Source of the DNA: Phycisphaerae bacterium
GTDB lineage: Bacteria > Planctomycetota > Phycisphaerae > UBA1845
Reading direction: 5' to 3'
DNA length: 36,286 nucleotides
Assembly (NCBI GenBank): GCA_029260115.1
Contig: JAJDDW010000074.1
Location: 1-36,286 of the forward strand
The translations under genes were made by a program, and so were the position numbers. Below, piece after piece: positions 8,184 through 16,414 of the stretch (its first letter is position 1; each line of letters opens with the position of its first letter). The notes beneath the pieces were generated by a model. That model worked only from the letters and a program-made list of their open reading frames with translations. It had not been told where the DNA came from and searched no databases.

Positions 8184-9239
8184 ATGCAACTAACAACGAT
8201 AAAGCCTGTAATCATTTGCCTTACGACGCTATGCGCGTGGTCGATGATTCCAGCAATTAGCTACGCCGTTCAAGCACCATCCCAATCTCAGGTTGATAGC
8301 GATAGCGCCGCCCCCGACCCAGCCACCCGCATGCGCGAAGCGCTCGCCTTAGCCGACGGTATGAGTGATGTCACGGACGCCGAAGTCCGCGCGGAAATGT
8401 TAGGGAAATTACGCGACCACTTTCTCGCATTGCAGGTCAGCGCCGCCAACGACCCTTGGCTATTCTTCTTAAACGCTCAACTGCTCACCTTAACAGGCCA
8501 GCGTGGCGATGCTATTGCACAATTGCGATTGTTCGTACAGACCCGCGAGGGCATGACCTCCTGGCGTGCCCATCGCGACTTAGGCGATTTATTCGTTGCC
8601 GAGTTTCCACAGCTAGCGAAGGCGAGTTATGAAAAAGCCGCCCAGCTCACCACCAATGAGCCATCGGTCCTATACGGATTGTCCAAATGTGCCGCGAAGT
8701 TAGGTCACCGCGCAGACGCTATAGATTACGCCCAACGCGCGGCAGAAGCTAAGCCGTCGGTAAAACATTGGACGAATCTCGCCAAATTATTTGTGAGCGA
8801 TAAGCAATGGGATCAAGCAGGCGCCGCGGCCAACGCGGCCCTACAATTAGCCCGGGAAAACGCGGCTAATCATAGCCATGTGCAATCGTATCTTATCACG
8901 GTGGAAGCACAGCAAAAGATATTCATCGACATTTTACACGCCAAACACCAAGACGACCAAACTACCGACCATGATGACGCCTTGCAATTGGTCAGCCTCT
9001 ATCGTCAGCGGGCTGAGTTAATACGAACAATTATTTTACACGACACCTTACAAAGCATCGAAGAATTGTTACTCACTGCTACCGCGGAAGCCTGGACCGA
9101 CCTCATGTATGAGTCCGCGACCATCCTTGAAGACATGGGGCGAACCGACGAAGCGATACAAAAATTGCAGGAAGTCCTAGCCAAAGACCCCAGCCAAGCC
9201 AAGGCATTTGCCATGCGCGACCGGCTGAAAAAGTCATAA
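8184..9239 (+). CDS. Secreted tetratricopeptide repeat protein
   Basis: A 351-residue protein of unknown specific role. The first ~29 residues form a signal peptide (MQLTTIKPVIICLTTLCAW..., cleavage probably after SYA), so it is periplasmic or exported. The rest is helical with TPR-like motifs: residues ~85-105 (DPWLFFLNAQLLTLTGQRGDA), ~150-185 (ASYEKAAQLTTNEPSVLYGL and RADAIDYAQRAAEAKPS), and a last clear unit near the C-terminus (AIQKLQEVLAKDPSQAKAF). TPRs mediate protein-protein contacts. GAGGT about 10 bases before the ATG supports the start. It follows the flagellar genes but nothing ties it to the flagellum. No enzymatic motif was found. Confidence 0.8.
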   Translation: MQLTTIKPVIICLTTLCAWSMIPAISYAVQAPSQSQVDSDSAAPDPATRMREALALADGMSDVTDAEVRAEMLGKLRDHFLALQVSAANDPWLFFLNAQLLTLTGQRGDAIAQLRLFVQTREGMTSWRAHRDLGDLFVAEFPQLAKASYEKAAQLTTNEPSVLYGLSKCAAKLGHRADAIDYAQRAAEAKPSVKHWTNLAKLFVSDKQWDQAGAAANAALQLARENAANHSHVQSYLITVEAQQKIFIDILHAKHQDDQTTDHDDALQLVSLYRQRAELIRTIILHDTLQSIEELLLTATAEAWTDLMYESATILEDMGRTDEAIQKLQEVLAKDPSQAKAFAMRDRLKKS

Positions 9240-9241
9240 TC

Positions 9242-9324
9242 AGCCACGCGGTTATTTAATAACTTCCGTCATACAATTTATTATTTGATGCGCTGCAATC
9301 AGCGCAAACAGGAAATGCGTGGCT
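9242..9324. other. Branched inverted-repeat element between convergent genes
   Basis: The 98-base gap between two convergent genes is almost wholly an inverted repeat: AGCCACGC (9242-9249) pairs perfectly with GCGTGGCT (9317-9324). Inside it are a perfect 7-bp hairpin, TGCGCTG/CAGCGCA with a CAAT loop (9289-9306), and a small palindrome GTTATTTAATAAC (9251-9263). This gives a possible three-way junction readable from either strand. It starts three bases after the upstream stop codon, so it may end transcription in both directions, though no long T-run is present. Confidence 0.55.
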
Positions 9325-9337
9325 TATTGCCTCAGTC

Positions 9338-10165
9338 CTACGTCATTCGACAAGGCAATTGAATCGTAAATGTCGTACCCTGGTTAATTTCGCTACTAAC
9401 GCTAATACTACCGCCGTTCTCTTCAATCAAATCTCGACACAGCGCCAACCCTAACCCTGCGCATCGTGCCCGTTGGTTGTCACTGCTACCTTCGATAGGT
9501 TTAGAAGTTTGCAATGGCTCAAAAACTTGTCCGATCATCGACGGATCAATTCCAGGTCCAGTGTCGCGCAGGTTAATTACCATGCTACCAGTTTGCTGCG
9601 TCGCGCTAACTGTAATACTGCCAGAATGGCTAGCCTTCATCGCATGCCGGGCGTTTAATAGCAGATTGAAAAATACCTGCTGCAGTTGCAACGGATCAGC
9701 AAAAACGGTGGCTGTGGGATCAATCTGATTGCGCAGTGTAATACCATCCTTCTCCAAATCTCGACATTGGCTAGCCGCCGCTTCGACCACAATATCATGC
9801 GCCAACACCAACGCCGGTTCAGATCGCTTCGCCGCACCAATTTCAAGGACGCGCTCCGACATAGCCACGAGCATCTTGGCATTCTTAATCGTCACCTGCA
9901 GCGCTTTCTCTTTGAGCTTGGGATCATCATCTTGCAATGCAAACTGAGCATAAGACACGATGGGCGTTAGTAAGTTATTCACCTCATGCGCGATCATTGC
10001 CGCCGCAGTTCCCAGGCTGGATAACTGCTGGGCCTGCCGGACCTGCGCACGGAGCTGACTAAGCTGATCTTCCAGGTTGAGTAAGTGAGTCTCAACCGCA
10101 AGCGACACAGCCGCTGTCGGTACAGGTGTGATCGGTCGTCGGCTCGAAGGGGGGGTTCTTACCAT
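9338..10165 (-). CDS. Soluble sensor histidine kinase
   Basis: A two-component histidine kinase transmitter of 275 residues without membrane segments. Counted from the longer start at 10189, a coiled-coil stretch (residues ~31-58) leads into the phosphoacceptor helix AMIAHEVNN with His68. The HATPase_c domain follows: N-box QVFFNLLLNARHAM, G1 DTGPGIDPSMIGQVFEP, G2 GLGLALCRDLIEENGG. It has no sensor domain, so its signal must come from a partner. The start at 10165 is preferred because GAGG lies 10 bases upstream, while the in-frame ATG at 10189 follows a TATAAA box by three bases and would fall at or before the transcription start. No response regulator lies nearby; a link with the flagellar genes is only positional. 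Confidence 0.88.
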   Translation of the reverse strand: MVRTPPSSRRPITPVPTAAVSLAVETHLLNLEDQLSQLRAQVRQAQQLSSLGTAAAMIAHEVNNLLTPIVSYAQFALQDDDPKLKEKALQVTIKNAKMLVAMSERVLEIGAAKRSEPALVLAHDIVVEAAASQCRDLEKDGITLRNQIDPTATVFADPLQLQQVFFNLLLNARHAMKASHSGSITVSATQQTGSMVINLRDTGPGIDPSMIGQVFEPLQTSKPIEGSSDNQRARCAGLGLALCRDLIEENGGSISVSSEINQGTTFTIQLPCRMT

Positions 10166-10368
10166 GGTCGCATTGCCTCGTGTTTGCATCGTTTTATAAT
10201 GTTTCGCTTATGGTATTTCGTTGTTTTGAACCAAAGTTTCGTTAATAGCCATATTTCAACTACAATACCAACCACGACAGCCGAGCCATCGCTGCAGAAA
10301 AAATAGAGCTTGCGCTACAGAGTTTCCCTATCGGCTCTGTTGCCTCATTAGCTTGAAGGGTTGCCCCG

Positions 10369-10638
10369 TTGGACATCAACGCTCAGCTAGAAAATATGAT
10401 TGAGATAGCCAAGCAGCTTGGCATCGAAGTGCGCAGCCTAGGTCTGTACGGTTCAGGCGGTGGCCTATGCCAACTCCGTGATAAGTACGTCCTTTTTGTG
10501 GATACCGACGCCGACATTGCAACCCAAGCCAATCAATGTGCAGTCGCCTTAGCCAGTTGGCCCGGCATCGACGACATGTTCCTACTACCGCCCGTGCGCG
10601 TACGCATCGACCAGTGCAAACAAAACGATGATATGTAA
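10369..10638 (+). CDS. Small conserved hypothetical protein
   Basis: An 89-residue acidic protein with no signal peptide or membrane segment. It resembles, from memory, a small protein family common in planctomycetes with a GGGLC-x-LR motif followed by a hydrophobic strand and an acidic turn (here YGSGGGLCQLRDKYVLFVD then TDADI), and a C-terminal DDMFLLPPVR. No function is known to me. The start is a TTG at 10369, preceded at about 10 bases by GAAGGG; no ATG lies in frame upstream of the conserved part. It sits alone between two minus-strand genes. Confidence 0.65.
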   Translation: MDINAQLENMIEIAKQLGIEVRSLGLYGSGGGLCQLRDKYVLFVDTDADIATQANQCAVALASWPGIDDMFLLPPVRVRIDQCKQNDDM

Positions 10639-10648
10639 ATAAAGAGCC

Positions 10649-10674
10649 GCATGCTCCAGCGTGCGCCAGCATGC
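10649..10674 (+). other. Hairpin after the small hypothetical gene
   Basis: GCATGCT (10649-10655) pairs perfectly with AGCATGC (10668-10674) across a 12-base loop, 10 bases after the stop codon. There is no T-run, so it is at best a weak terminator or 3'-end stabiliser. Confidence 0.4.
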
Positions 10675-10711
10675 TATACGCTTTCTATGATCAAACGGCG
10701 TCACAATTTAC

Positions 10712-10739
10712 TATAATTCTCGCGCAGGTGGGAATCCAG
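10712..10739 (+). repeat. Solitary, diverged REP palindrome, family B
   Basis: ATTCTCGC (10716-10723), loop GCAG, GTGGGAAT (10728-10735), then CCAG. It matches the family-B arm at 36006-36033 at 19 of 22 core bases, and the stem differences leave G-T pairs, so the hairpin is kept. It lies in the convergent gap before the Ser/Thr kinase 3' end. Confidence 0.6.
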
Positions 10740-10778
10740 TTCTTCATATCTCTAGCAAAGGAATACTAACTTTAAAAA

Positions 10779-13106
10779 TTACTTAGGCTGCGTCTCAGGA
10801 AATGGCGGATTCTGTTTATCTAATGTCCCGACAGGCCAAATGCTGCGCTGGAACCATTCTTGAACCTGCTCAAGCGTTTGTGCTGGCTGTTGCGGCTCCG
10901 GTTTGGTTTCCGTTTCTGACTCTGTCTCTGTTTCTGCGTCGTCGGCTTTCTTTTCTGCCACAGCTTGGGCTTCGCGTTGCCGTTGCGAGTTTTTCGCGAG
11001 TATCCATAATGCGCCAATAGCTGGCGCGGTCCCCACCATGGCCATCGCACTCTCAAAATCATTGGCGGACAATGCGAAATCACCGTGTCCGCCGTAATAC
11101 TGACCACGGGCCACCAACGCCCCAGCATTGTTCGGCTCAGCCGCGATAACCTTGCTCAAATCATCGACAGCCCGTCCATAATCCCTGTTAGCAGCATACG
11201 CTAAACCCCGCACCAACAAACCAGCCATGAGATTCGGTGCGTCTACAACAGCAGCCTCAGCCAAAGAAAGCGCCGGTGCTGCTCGCCCTTTACCGAGTTG
11301 GGATAACGCGCCAATCAAAGCAGACCACTTAGGTCGCTGACCAAGCTGTTGCGCACGATTGGTATGGTCGAGTGCGCTATCGAATTGATTCGTGAGAATG
11401 CTGGCCAATGCACTCCACAGATGTCCTCGTGCATCTTTGCCGAGTAATTGTGTCAAGTGCATGGCATCTACCATCATGTCTTGGAAATGCCCAAGCTCAG
11501 CGTCAACCACGCAGCGGAGCATCAAGGCGTCCATATGATCCTTGTTTTCAGACAAGACGCTGTCGATCGCAACTAATGCCTCAGCCGGTTTGCTGATACG
11601 TAAGTCGTGCGCGCTAGACAGCAAATGATCAACGCCATCTGCGCCCGCGAAAGACTCCAGGCTTGTCTCATCGTAAAAATCTCGCACGATACGCATCGCT
11701 ATGCCAGGCGGCGACACTTCCTGCGATGGTTCGACACCCAACGCCGGCGCGGCATCCTCAACAATATCTTGCACCCCCTGCACTGCAGCACCAACCGCCC
11801 GCGCAGGTAGACGTAGCTCCGCCGGCAACGTAGCAAACAGGCTAGTCAGTACGTTAAGCGCAGTGTCTTGAGTCTTTTGGGCTTCGTCCACCTGCGCGTT
11901 GGCCTGTTGGACCGCTTGGGCTCCCGTATTCACTTGGCTTTGCATTTGCCAGATAATAACTGCCGAAATCATCAAGATGGAAATCGCGGTGGATGACATG
12001 ACAGCTAATTTATTGCGGTGCCAATACTTGTTGAGCCTTTCGCCAAGATTCGCCCGCCGAGCTTTGATCGGGCGATTGTCTAGGAATCGTAGAAGATCAT
12101 CACGCAAGTCAGACGCATGACGATATCGCTTATCACGATCCCGCGCGATCGACTTCAAACAAATCGTTTCGAGATCGACAGGAATGTTCGGGAGATGCAT
12201 ACGTAGCAGCATCGGCTCAGAGTTCATAATCATCGTAATCACGCGCTCGCGCGTTTCGCCCGGATACGGCGGCTTGAGTGTAAGCCATTCGTACAAAGTC
12301 GCCCCAAGCGAATAGATGTCCGTCCGATGATCCAACTCGTCCGGCTTAAAAGTAACTTGCTCTGGCGACATGTATAAAGGTGAGCCAACGATTTCACCCG
12401 TGACGGTCACACCAGGCTCTTCCGAAATACGAGCCAGACCAAAGTCTGTAATGCGCAGCTGATGGTCGCTGCCAAACATCAAATTGTGAGGCTTAATGTC
12501 CCGGTGTATCACCCCATGACGATGGGCATAATCCAACGCATCAGCCACCGTCGCGATATGCTTCGCGACAAACTGAAAAAACTCGGTAGTACCATATTCA
12601 GGCTGGGAGGATTTAGAAGTAGCCGTATCTCGCGCAGTTTTTATGCCAGCTTGAGCAGGCCTTCTTTCAAGTACAACAGTCTCCGTGGGGTCCGTTACTT
12701 CAGGCTCCGTTGATAGCGCTGTAATGGTATCGCTAATCGTCTCGTGTAAGGACGGGCCATCGATCAACTCCATCGCGTAATAATGAACCCCGTGTTGCTC
12801 GCCTTGCGAAAAGATGGGCGTGATATGCGGATGATGCAGTCCAGCCGCAGCTTTTGATTCACGCTGGAAACGCAACACAGCGTTTACGGAGGTTCCAATA
12901 TGTTGGCTAAGAACCTTAACCGCTACTTTAGATTGACGATCCGGGCACCACCCCTCGAAAACGGTCCCCATACCGCCACGACCGATTTCATGGCTAATCT
13001 CTAAAGACCCCAGCGTTTGCATCGATTTCGGCGCAGACCCATCTCCTCCGGCTTGCGCAGGTTGTGTAGATGATGGGTGTCCCGAATTGTCCGCAGAGTC
13101 ACTCAC
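10779..13106 (-). CDS. Transmembrane Ser/Thr protein kinase with TPR tail
   Basis: A Hanks-type (PknB-like) kinase that phosphorylates proteins on Ser/Thr. Counting from the longest frame (13160): glycine loop IGRGGMGTV at 59-67, catalytic Lys82 (VAVKVL), HRDIKPHNL with Asp221, DFG at 239-241, and activation-loop end GSPLYMSPEQ near 259-268. A hydrophilic insert of about 50 residues (141-190), rich in Thr/Ser/Glu, splits the region before the catalytic loop. One membrane segment (about 386-405) follows, then an external part with TPR repeats and a low-complexity Glu/Thr tail (ETETESETETKPEPQQ). GTG 13106 is chosen because AGGA lies 9 bases upstream; GTG 13160 would add 18 residues and has no ribosome site. 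This architecture is very common in planctomycetes. Substrates are unknown. Confidence 0.93.
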   Translation of the reverse strand: MSDSADNSGHPSSTQPAQAGGDGSAPKSMQTLGSLEISHEIGRGGMGTVFEGWCPDRQSKVAVKVLSQHIGTSVNAVLRFQRESKAAAGLHHPHITPIFSQGEQHGVHYYAMELIDGPSLHETISDTITALSTEPEVTDPTETVVLERRPAQAGIKTARDTATSKSSQPEYGTTEFFQFVAKHIATVADALDYAHRHGVIHRDIKPHNLMFGSDHQLRITDFGLARISEEPGVTVTGEIVGSPLYMSPEQVTFKPDELDHRTDIYSLGATLYEWLTLKPPYPGETRERVITMIMNSEPMLLRMHLPNIPVDLETICLKSIARDRDKRYRHASDLRDDLLRFLDNRPIKARRANLGERLNKYWHRNKLAVMSSTAISILMISAVIIWQMQSQVNTGAQAVQQANAQVDEAQKTQDTALNVLTSLFATLPAELRLPARAVGAAVQGVQDIVEDAAPALGVEPSQEVSPPGIAMRIVRDFYDETSLESFAGADGVDHLLSSAHDLRISKPAEALVAIDSVLSENKDHMDALMLRCVVDAELGHFQDMMVDAMHLTQLLGKDARGHLWSALASILTNQFDSALDHTNRAQQLGQRPKWSALIGALSQLGKGRAAPALSLAEAAVVDAPNLMAGLLVRGLAYAANRDYGRAVDDLSKVIAAEPNNAGALVARGQYYGGHGDFALSANDFESAMAMVGTAPAIGALWILAKNSQRQREAQAVAEKKADDAETETESETETKPEPQQPAQTLEQVQEWFQRSIWPVGTLDKQNPPFPETQPK

Positions 13107-13160
13107 GCTTGCAGTTCCTAAATATCTCGAAGAGCGCAGACCATGGCCTATGACCTCCAC

Positions 13161-13558
13161 GACAACAACGCTAACCTAGAGTTAGACGTTCTATGTGGAC
13201 AATAGGTGGCAGTTAAAGTTTGTAGCCAGCTGGAGAAAGATTTTGCCGCCATCCTTACCATTCATCTGTCCTAACTGAATAAACGACACGGATACGGTTA
13301 TATCACCGGAACAGCCGTTGAAAACACTAATATTTTATTACTTAATCTATTGTAAAGTAAAGGTTTACAACAATCTCATGTTTGCATGGCAATCATCCCA
13401 CCTAGCCTGCTTTCCACTATATATTCTTAGCCCACTGCCTCGAGTAGGGCAATTGTAATCCAAGGGCTTGTTTATAAGCGTATCGGACTACCCCGCCCCA
13501 CAGCTCGAATTCAAACAAATCGCAGCGTAGCCAGCATTCTAATGCGAAAGCCACCTGT
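13161..13558. other. Intergenic region upstream of the Ser/Thr kinase
   Basis: No supported gene. On the minus strand a promoter-like pair reads TTTTCA, 16 bases, then TATAAC (plus 13297-13302) with TG at the extended -10 position, which could drive the kinase. Further upstream is a perfect inverted repeat TTGTAAA (13350-13356) / TTTACAA (13364-13370), a possible operator. A 63-codon minus-strand frame (13417-13608) overlaps the carbonic anhydrase 3' end and was not accepted. Confidence 0.4.
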
Positions 13559-14092
13559 TTAGGCATTCGGCATCGACGGGGCAATATTGGGGAAATCGCC
13601 GGCGGCATGTTGGCGACCTAGGTCGATATAGCTTTGAACGACGTGATCGATGGCCTGCAAATCCTTTTCCGTAGCCGAGCGAACCACCTTACCTGGCACA
13701 CCCATCACCACCGAGCAAGCCGGAACGCGCGTACCCGGCGCGAGCACCGCGCCCGCAGCGATGATGCAATCGCTACCGATTTCGCAGCCATCAAGCAGTA
13801 TCGAGCCCATACCAATTAAACAATGACGATCAATTCGTCGGCAATGAATGATAGCACGATGCCCCACGCCAACGTCGTCGCCAATGTCCAGGGGATCGCC
13901 CATCGGTGTATGGACAATCGTGCCGTCCTGTAAGTTGACCCTGTGGCCAATACGAATCGGTGCGATGTCGGCTCGAATGACAACATGGGGCATGACCGTC
14001 ACCAAATCTCCCAGCACCAAATCGCCACAGACGAAAGAAGAAGGTGCAAGGTAGACATCACGGCCTAGTTTTGGTTCGAACTTAGTACTCAT
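13559..14092 (-). CDS. Gamma-class carbonic anhydrase family protein
   Basis: A left-handed parallel beta-helix protein of the YrdA/PaaY/CaiE group, 177 residues, made of hexapeptide turns (IGHRVNLQDGTIVH, IGDDVGVGHRAIIH, IGSDCIIAAGAVL). The three zinc-ligand histidines typical of the family can be placed in the IVH, VGH and IIH motifs, and the end shows VVMGVPGKVVR. Members bind zinc and some hydrate CO2; others act on CoA thioesters or have no known activity, so the reaction is not certain. There is no ribosome site: a TAGAAT box ends six bases before the ATG, which suggests a leaderless mRNA. The gene stands alone, next to the putative small RNA transcribed the other way. Confidence 0.9.
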   Translation of the reverse strand: MSTKFEPKLGRDVYLAPSSFVCGDLVLGDLVTVMPHVVIRADIAPIRIGHRVNLQDGTIVHTPMGDPLDIGDDVGVGHRAIIHCRRIDRHCLIGMGSILLDGCEIGSDCIIAAGAVLAPGTRVPACSVVMGVPGKVVRSATEKDLQAIDHVVQSYIDLGRQHAAGDFPNIAPSMPNA

Positions 14093-14098
14093 AAGTGT

Positions 14099-14104
14099 AT
14101 TCTA
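14099..14104 (-). promoter_or_regulatory. -10 box abutting the carbonic anhydrase start
   Basis: The minus strand reads TAGAAT, six bases, then ATG. With normal initiation about seven bases after the box, transcription would begin at the start codon itself. The -35 region is weak (TAGAGC at 18 bases). Confidence 0.4.
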
Positions 14105-14263
14105 ACGCAGATTCAATTTTATGCTCTACCCTGTGGTGTAGCCCTCATACACTGGTGTGGCCATCATTACCGGATGTTACCACCAGTATAAAGACAGGCG
14201 TGCCTGTTTCATACTGCGCTATTAAATGACCACTAAATAATGATAATGTAGATAAGATTAAGG

Positions 14264-14292
14264 TTGACATTCACATGGTCAACAGGTATATT
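14264..14292 (+). promoter_or_regulatory. Strong sigma-70 promoter of a putative small RNA
   Basis: A perfect TTGACA (14264-14269) is followed after exactly 17 bases by TATATT (14287-14292), five of six to consensus. It is the best sigma-70 promoter seen in the window. No plus-strand gene follows for over 2 kb; a terminator ends the transcript about 260 nt on. Confidence 0.8.
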
Positions 14293-14298
14293 CTTGGA

Positions 14299-14561
14299 GC
14301 ATCGTGTAAGACGGATCGCTAGGGGTCGGGCATATTCTTTTGTCTGATAGTTATCCGCTTCGCCGCTTCAGTGGGGACTATGGGTGGTGTAGGCAGAAAA
14401 CCAATCTCGCAATGTGCGATATTGGGTGCTTTGAGTACATGGACGATCTGGTAGTATCAGACCAGCTATCGTTCTTTTAGATACGTGAATCTCTCTTGTG
14501 GAGGGGGGAGAAACATCCGGCGACGTGGCCGCTACAACGGACACCGAACCGGATGTTTTTT
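14299..14561 (+). ncRNA. Putative structured small RNA, about 260 nt
   Basis: The stretch is bounded by a near-consensus promoter and a strong intrinsic terminator, and no plus-strand gene lies within. It folds into at least three local helices: AAGACGGAT (14308-14316) with ATCCGCTT (14353-14360), one bulged A; an 11-bp helix with one mismatch, 14401-14411 with 14415-14425, ATG loop; and ACGATCTGGT (14443-14452) with ACCAG-CT-ATCGT (14461-14472). A possible closing pairing joins TCGTGTA (14302-14308) with TACGTGA (14482-14488) using two G-U pairs; it competes with the first helix at one base. The motifs of RNase P, tmRNA and SRP RNA are absent. Length and strong promoter would fit 6S RNA, but the successive hairpins do not resemble its rod. 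Family unknown. Confidence 0.6.
14511..14561 (+). terminator. Rho-independent terminator of the putative small RNA
   Basis: AAACATCCGG (14511-14520) pairs perfectly with CCGGATGTTT (14549-14558) and runs into six T residues (14556-14561). The 28-base loop holds an inner helix, GTGGCCG (14525-14531) with CGGACAC (14538-14544), with one G-A mismatch. The T-run is only on the plus strand, so it acts on rightward transcription, away from both flanking minus-strand genes. Confidence 0.85.
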
Positions 14562-14613
14562 ATGCGCCTCATGCGGCAAGTGTGTCATTCCCACGACACC
14601 TCATCCTTATACT

Positions 14614-15510
14614 TTACGGGCTTGTAACAGTAAAGCTGGCCAATCGCTCAATTGTTTTCACAAGTGCTTGCGTACCCTCACGACCTTCCCCAGCCGCCTG
14701 ATTTGCCGTGAGCAATTGGTGGACAAGCGAAGACCCGGGCAATGGTAGCCCCAGGCTTCGAGCAGTGTCGAGGGCATGGCGCAAATCCTTTTGCTGCAAA
14801 TCGATCATAAACATTGGCTCGAAATCACGTGTCGCCATCCGTGTCCCGAGATTGTCGACCGCCCAAGAACCTGCCGCTCCCTTGGACACGGCCTCTAGCA
14901 TGATGCTGGGGTCCAAGCCTGCCTTGCCCGCTAATGTCAAGGCTTCACTAATAGCTAAAAGGTTTAGCCCGCAGATTACTTGATTGCACAACTTGGTCAG
15001 TTGCCCATGCCCGATAGGGCCACAATGTACGACTGTTTTTCCGATGGCGTCGAAGATGGGCCTAGCCCGTGCGACGTCAGCTTCGTCCCCGCCGACCATG
15101 ATTGAAAGCGTGCCAGCTTCTGCGCCGTTTTTCCCACCAGAAACCGGCGCATCGAGGAATCCGCCACCAGATTGCTGTACGCATAGCCCAACGCGCTTTG
15201 CAGTCTCCGGATCGATGGTCGACATGTCAATGCAAAGCGAATCAGGTTTTAGCTGACTGCATACCCCATCCGGGCCAAGGTAAACCGCTTCGACATCGGG
15301 CGAGTCGCTAACCACTGTCAGGATGATGTCAACTTCGCTGGCGACTTGCCCCGGCGACGACGCCCACGAGGCGCCAGCCTCCAAGAGTTTTTCGGCTTTG
15401 GCTTTGGTGCGCGTATACACCCAAAGCGCATGGCCCGCAGCTAACAGATTCGAGGCTATGGGCGTACCCATGATGCCCGTCCCGATGACGCCGATACGAT
15501 AGTTTTTCAT
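14614..15510 (-). CDS. NAD(P)-dependent beta-hydroxyacid dehydrogenase
   Basis: A 298-residue enzyme of the 3-hydroxyisobutyrate dehydrogenase / tartronate semialdehyde reductase family. The Rossmann motif GTGIMG is at residues 10-15 (IGVIGTGIMGTPIASNLLAAGH). The substrate-binding signature DAPVSGG lies near residue 120, and the catalytic-lysine region reads GQLTKLCNQ near residue 170. The C-terminal helical domain (LDLGL-type cofactor end) is complete. The substrate cannot be fixed from sequence; 3-hydroxyisobutyrate (valine catabolism), glyoxylate or tartronate semialdehyde are candidates. Propionate genes 1 kb away make the valine route attractive, since it yields propionyl-CoA. No strong ribosome site precedes the ATG at 15510; the N-terminus fits the family. 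Confidence 0.92.
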   Translation of the reverse strand: MKNYRIGVIGTGIMGTPIASNLLAAGHALWVYTRTKAKAEKLLEAGASWASSPGQVASEVDIILTVVSDSPDVEAVYLGPDGVCSQLKPDSLCIDMSTIDPETAKRVGLCVQQSGGGFLDAPVSGGKNGAEAGTLSIMVGGDEADVARARPIFDAIGKTVVHCGPIGHGQLTKLCNQVICGLNLLAISEALTLAGKAGLDPSIMLEAVSKGAAGSWAVDNLGTRMATRDFEPMFMIDLQQKDLRHALDTARSLGLPLPGSSLVHQLLTANQAAGEGREGTQALVKTIERLASFTVTSP

Positions 15511-15698
15511 ATCGACTATTCTCTAGTAGTGGCCCTAAAAATCAACCTTAGAATTGTCGTCGTCTACGCCAGCGGCAGGTTTCTATCTTGAGCCAGAATT
15601 TATCGGGTTGTTTTCAAAGTCTTGTACAATGCTTTCTTTGCGTGCCGTCATTCTCTGATTGTTATCCTCTATCTACCACCATTACCAGACCAATCGAA

Positions 15699-16250
15699 TT
15701 ACGAAAGTAGGCCTGGTACTTTGCTTAGCGGTGAGATAATTTTTCCGCGATATTTTTCTACCAATTGACTTAGTCCATGGACGAAATCAATAGGGCTAAA
15801 ATATTCTGGTAACATGACAACGAACTTTTGACCGGCCTCGATTTTTTTCACTGGCCCGGGCACTCTGCGCCGCTCGCCAGTATGCCCCACGATCAATAAT
15901 CCGAAGCGTTCGACCAAGCGTGTCAGCTCTACAATCAAACCGGGCGCGTCTATTGTGACGACACTAAAACCATGAAGCGCTTCTTGAAAACCGTCAGGTA
16001 CCGTGGGTTCTCGCAGGGGTTGAAAAACTACATCGCAGCAAGTCTCACGACTCAGCATTTTTTTGTCCGCATCCATGCGCGCGATGTTATCCGGTTCAGC
16101 CATGATGCTCATAAAGACGACGACGCGATCGCCGAAGCGGTCTGCGATGTCTTTGACGATGTTGCCGCCACGCTCGGCCACGAAGTTTGCACCGTGTTTA
16201 AGCAGCCCCTTCACATCCGGGCCTAAAAGCCATAACGCCGCGTGTTGCAT
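15699..16250 (-). CDS. GcvR-like protein with two ACT domains
   Basis: A 183-residue protein composed of two ACT domains, the fold used to sense amino acids, in the arrangement of the glycine cleavage system repressor GcvR. The first covers the N-terminal third (ALWLLGPDVKGLLKHGANFVAERGGNI), the second runs from about residue 90 (FSVVTIDAPGLIVELTRLVERFGLLI). GcvR acts by binding the activator GcvA; no gcvA is present here, so a role in glycine cleavage is not supported. The ATG at 16250 is preferred because GGAGGC lies about 8 bases upstream; an in-frame ATG at 16316 adds 22 residues that do not fit the domain. It is divergent from prpB with a 164-base gap, so it may instead influence the propionate genes. 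Confidence 0.75.
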   Translation of the reverse strand: MQHAALWLLGPDVKGLLKHGANFVAERGGNIVKDIADRFGDRVVVFMSIMAEPDNIARMDADKKMLSRETCCDVVFQPLREPTVPDGFQEALHGFSVVTIDAPGLIVELTRLVERFGLLIVGHTGERRRVPGPVKKIEAGQKFVVMLPEYFSPIDFVHGLSQLVEKYRGKIISPLSKVPGLLS

Positions 16251-16414
16251 GAGCACTGCCTCCGACAACAAAATGAACACAAAATTAGCCGTGGTTGATT
16301 CTACGCGCCCGGGCACCCTATAAGCAAGGAAAACCTGCCCAAAAATTTGCCGAATTGACTTTTTTGTGCATGATGTGTGACTCGACAGAGGTTATTACGA
16401 GAGAGAATTTTGAC

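Noticed and set aside
13417..13608. 63-codon minus-strand frame after the carbonic anhydrase gene
   Set aside because: It overlaps the 3' end of the carbonic anhydrase in another frame, has no ribosome site and no recognisable motif.
14485..14748. Plus-strand frame of 87 codons over the terminator after the small RNA
   Set aside because: It would translate through the terminator hairpin and into the antisense strand of the dehydrogenase gene; no family is recognisable.
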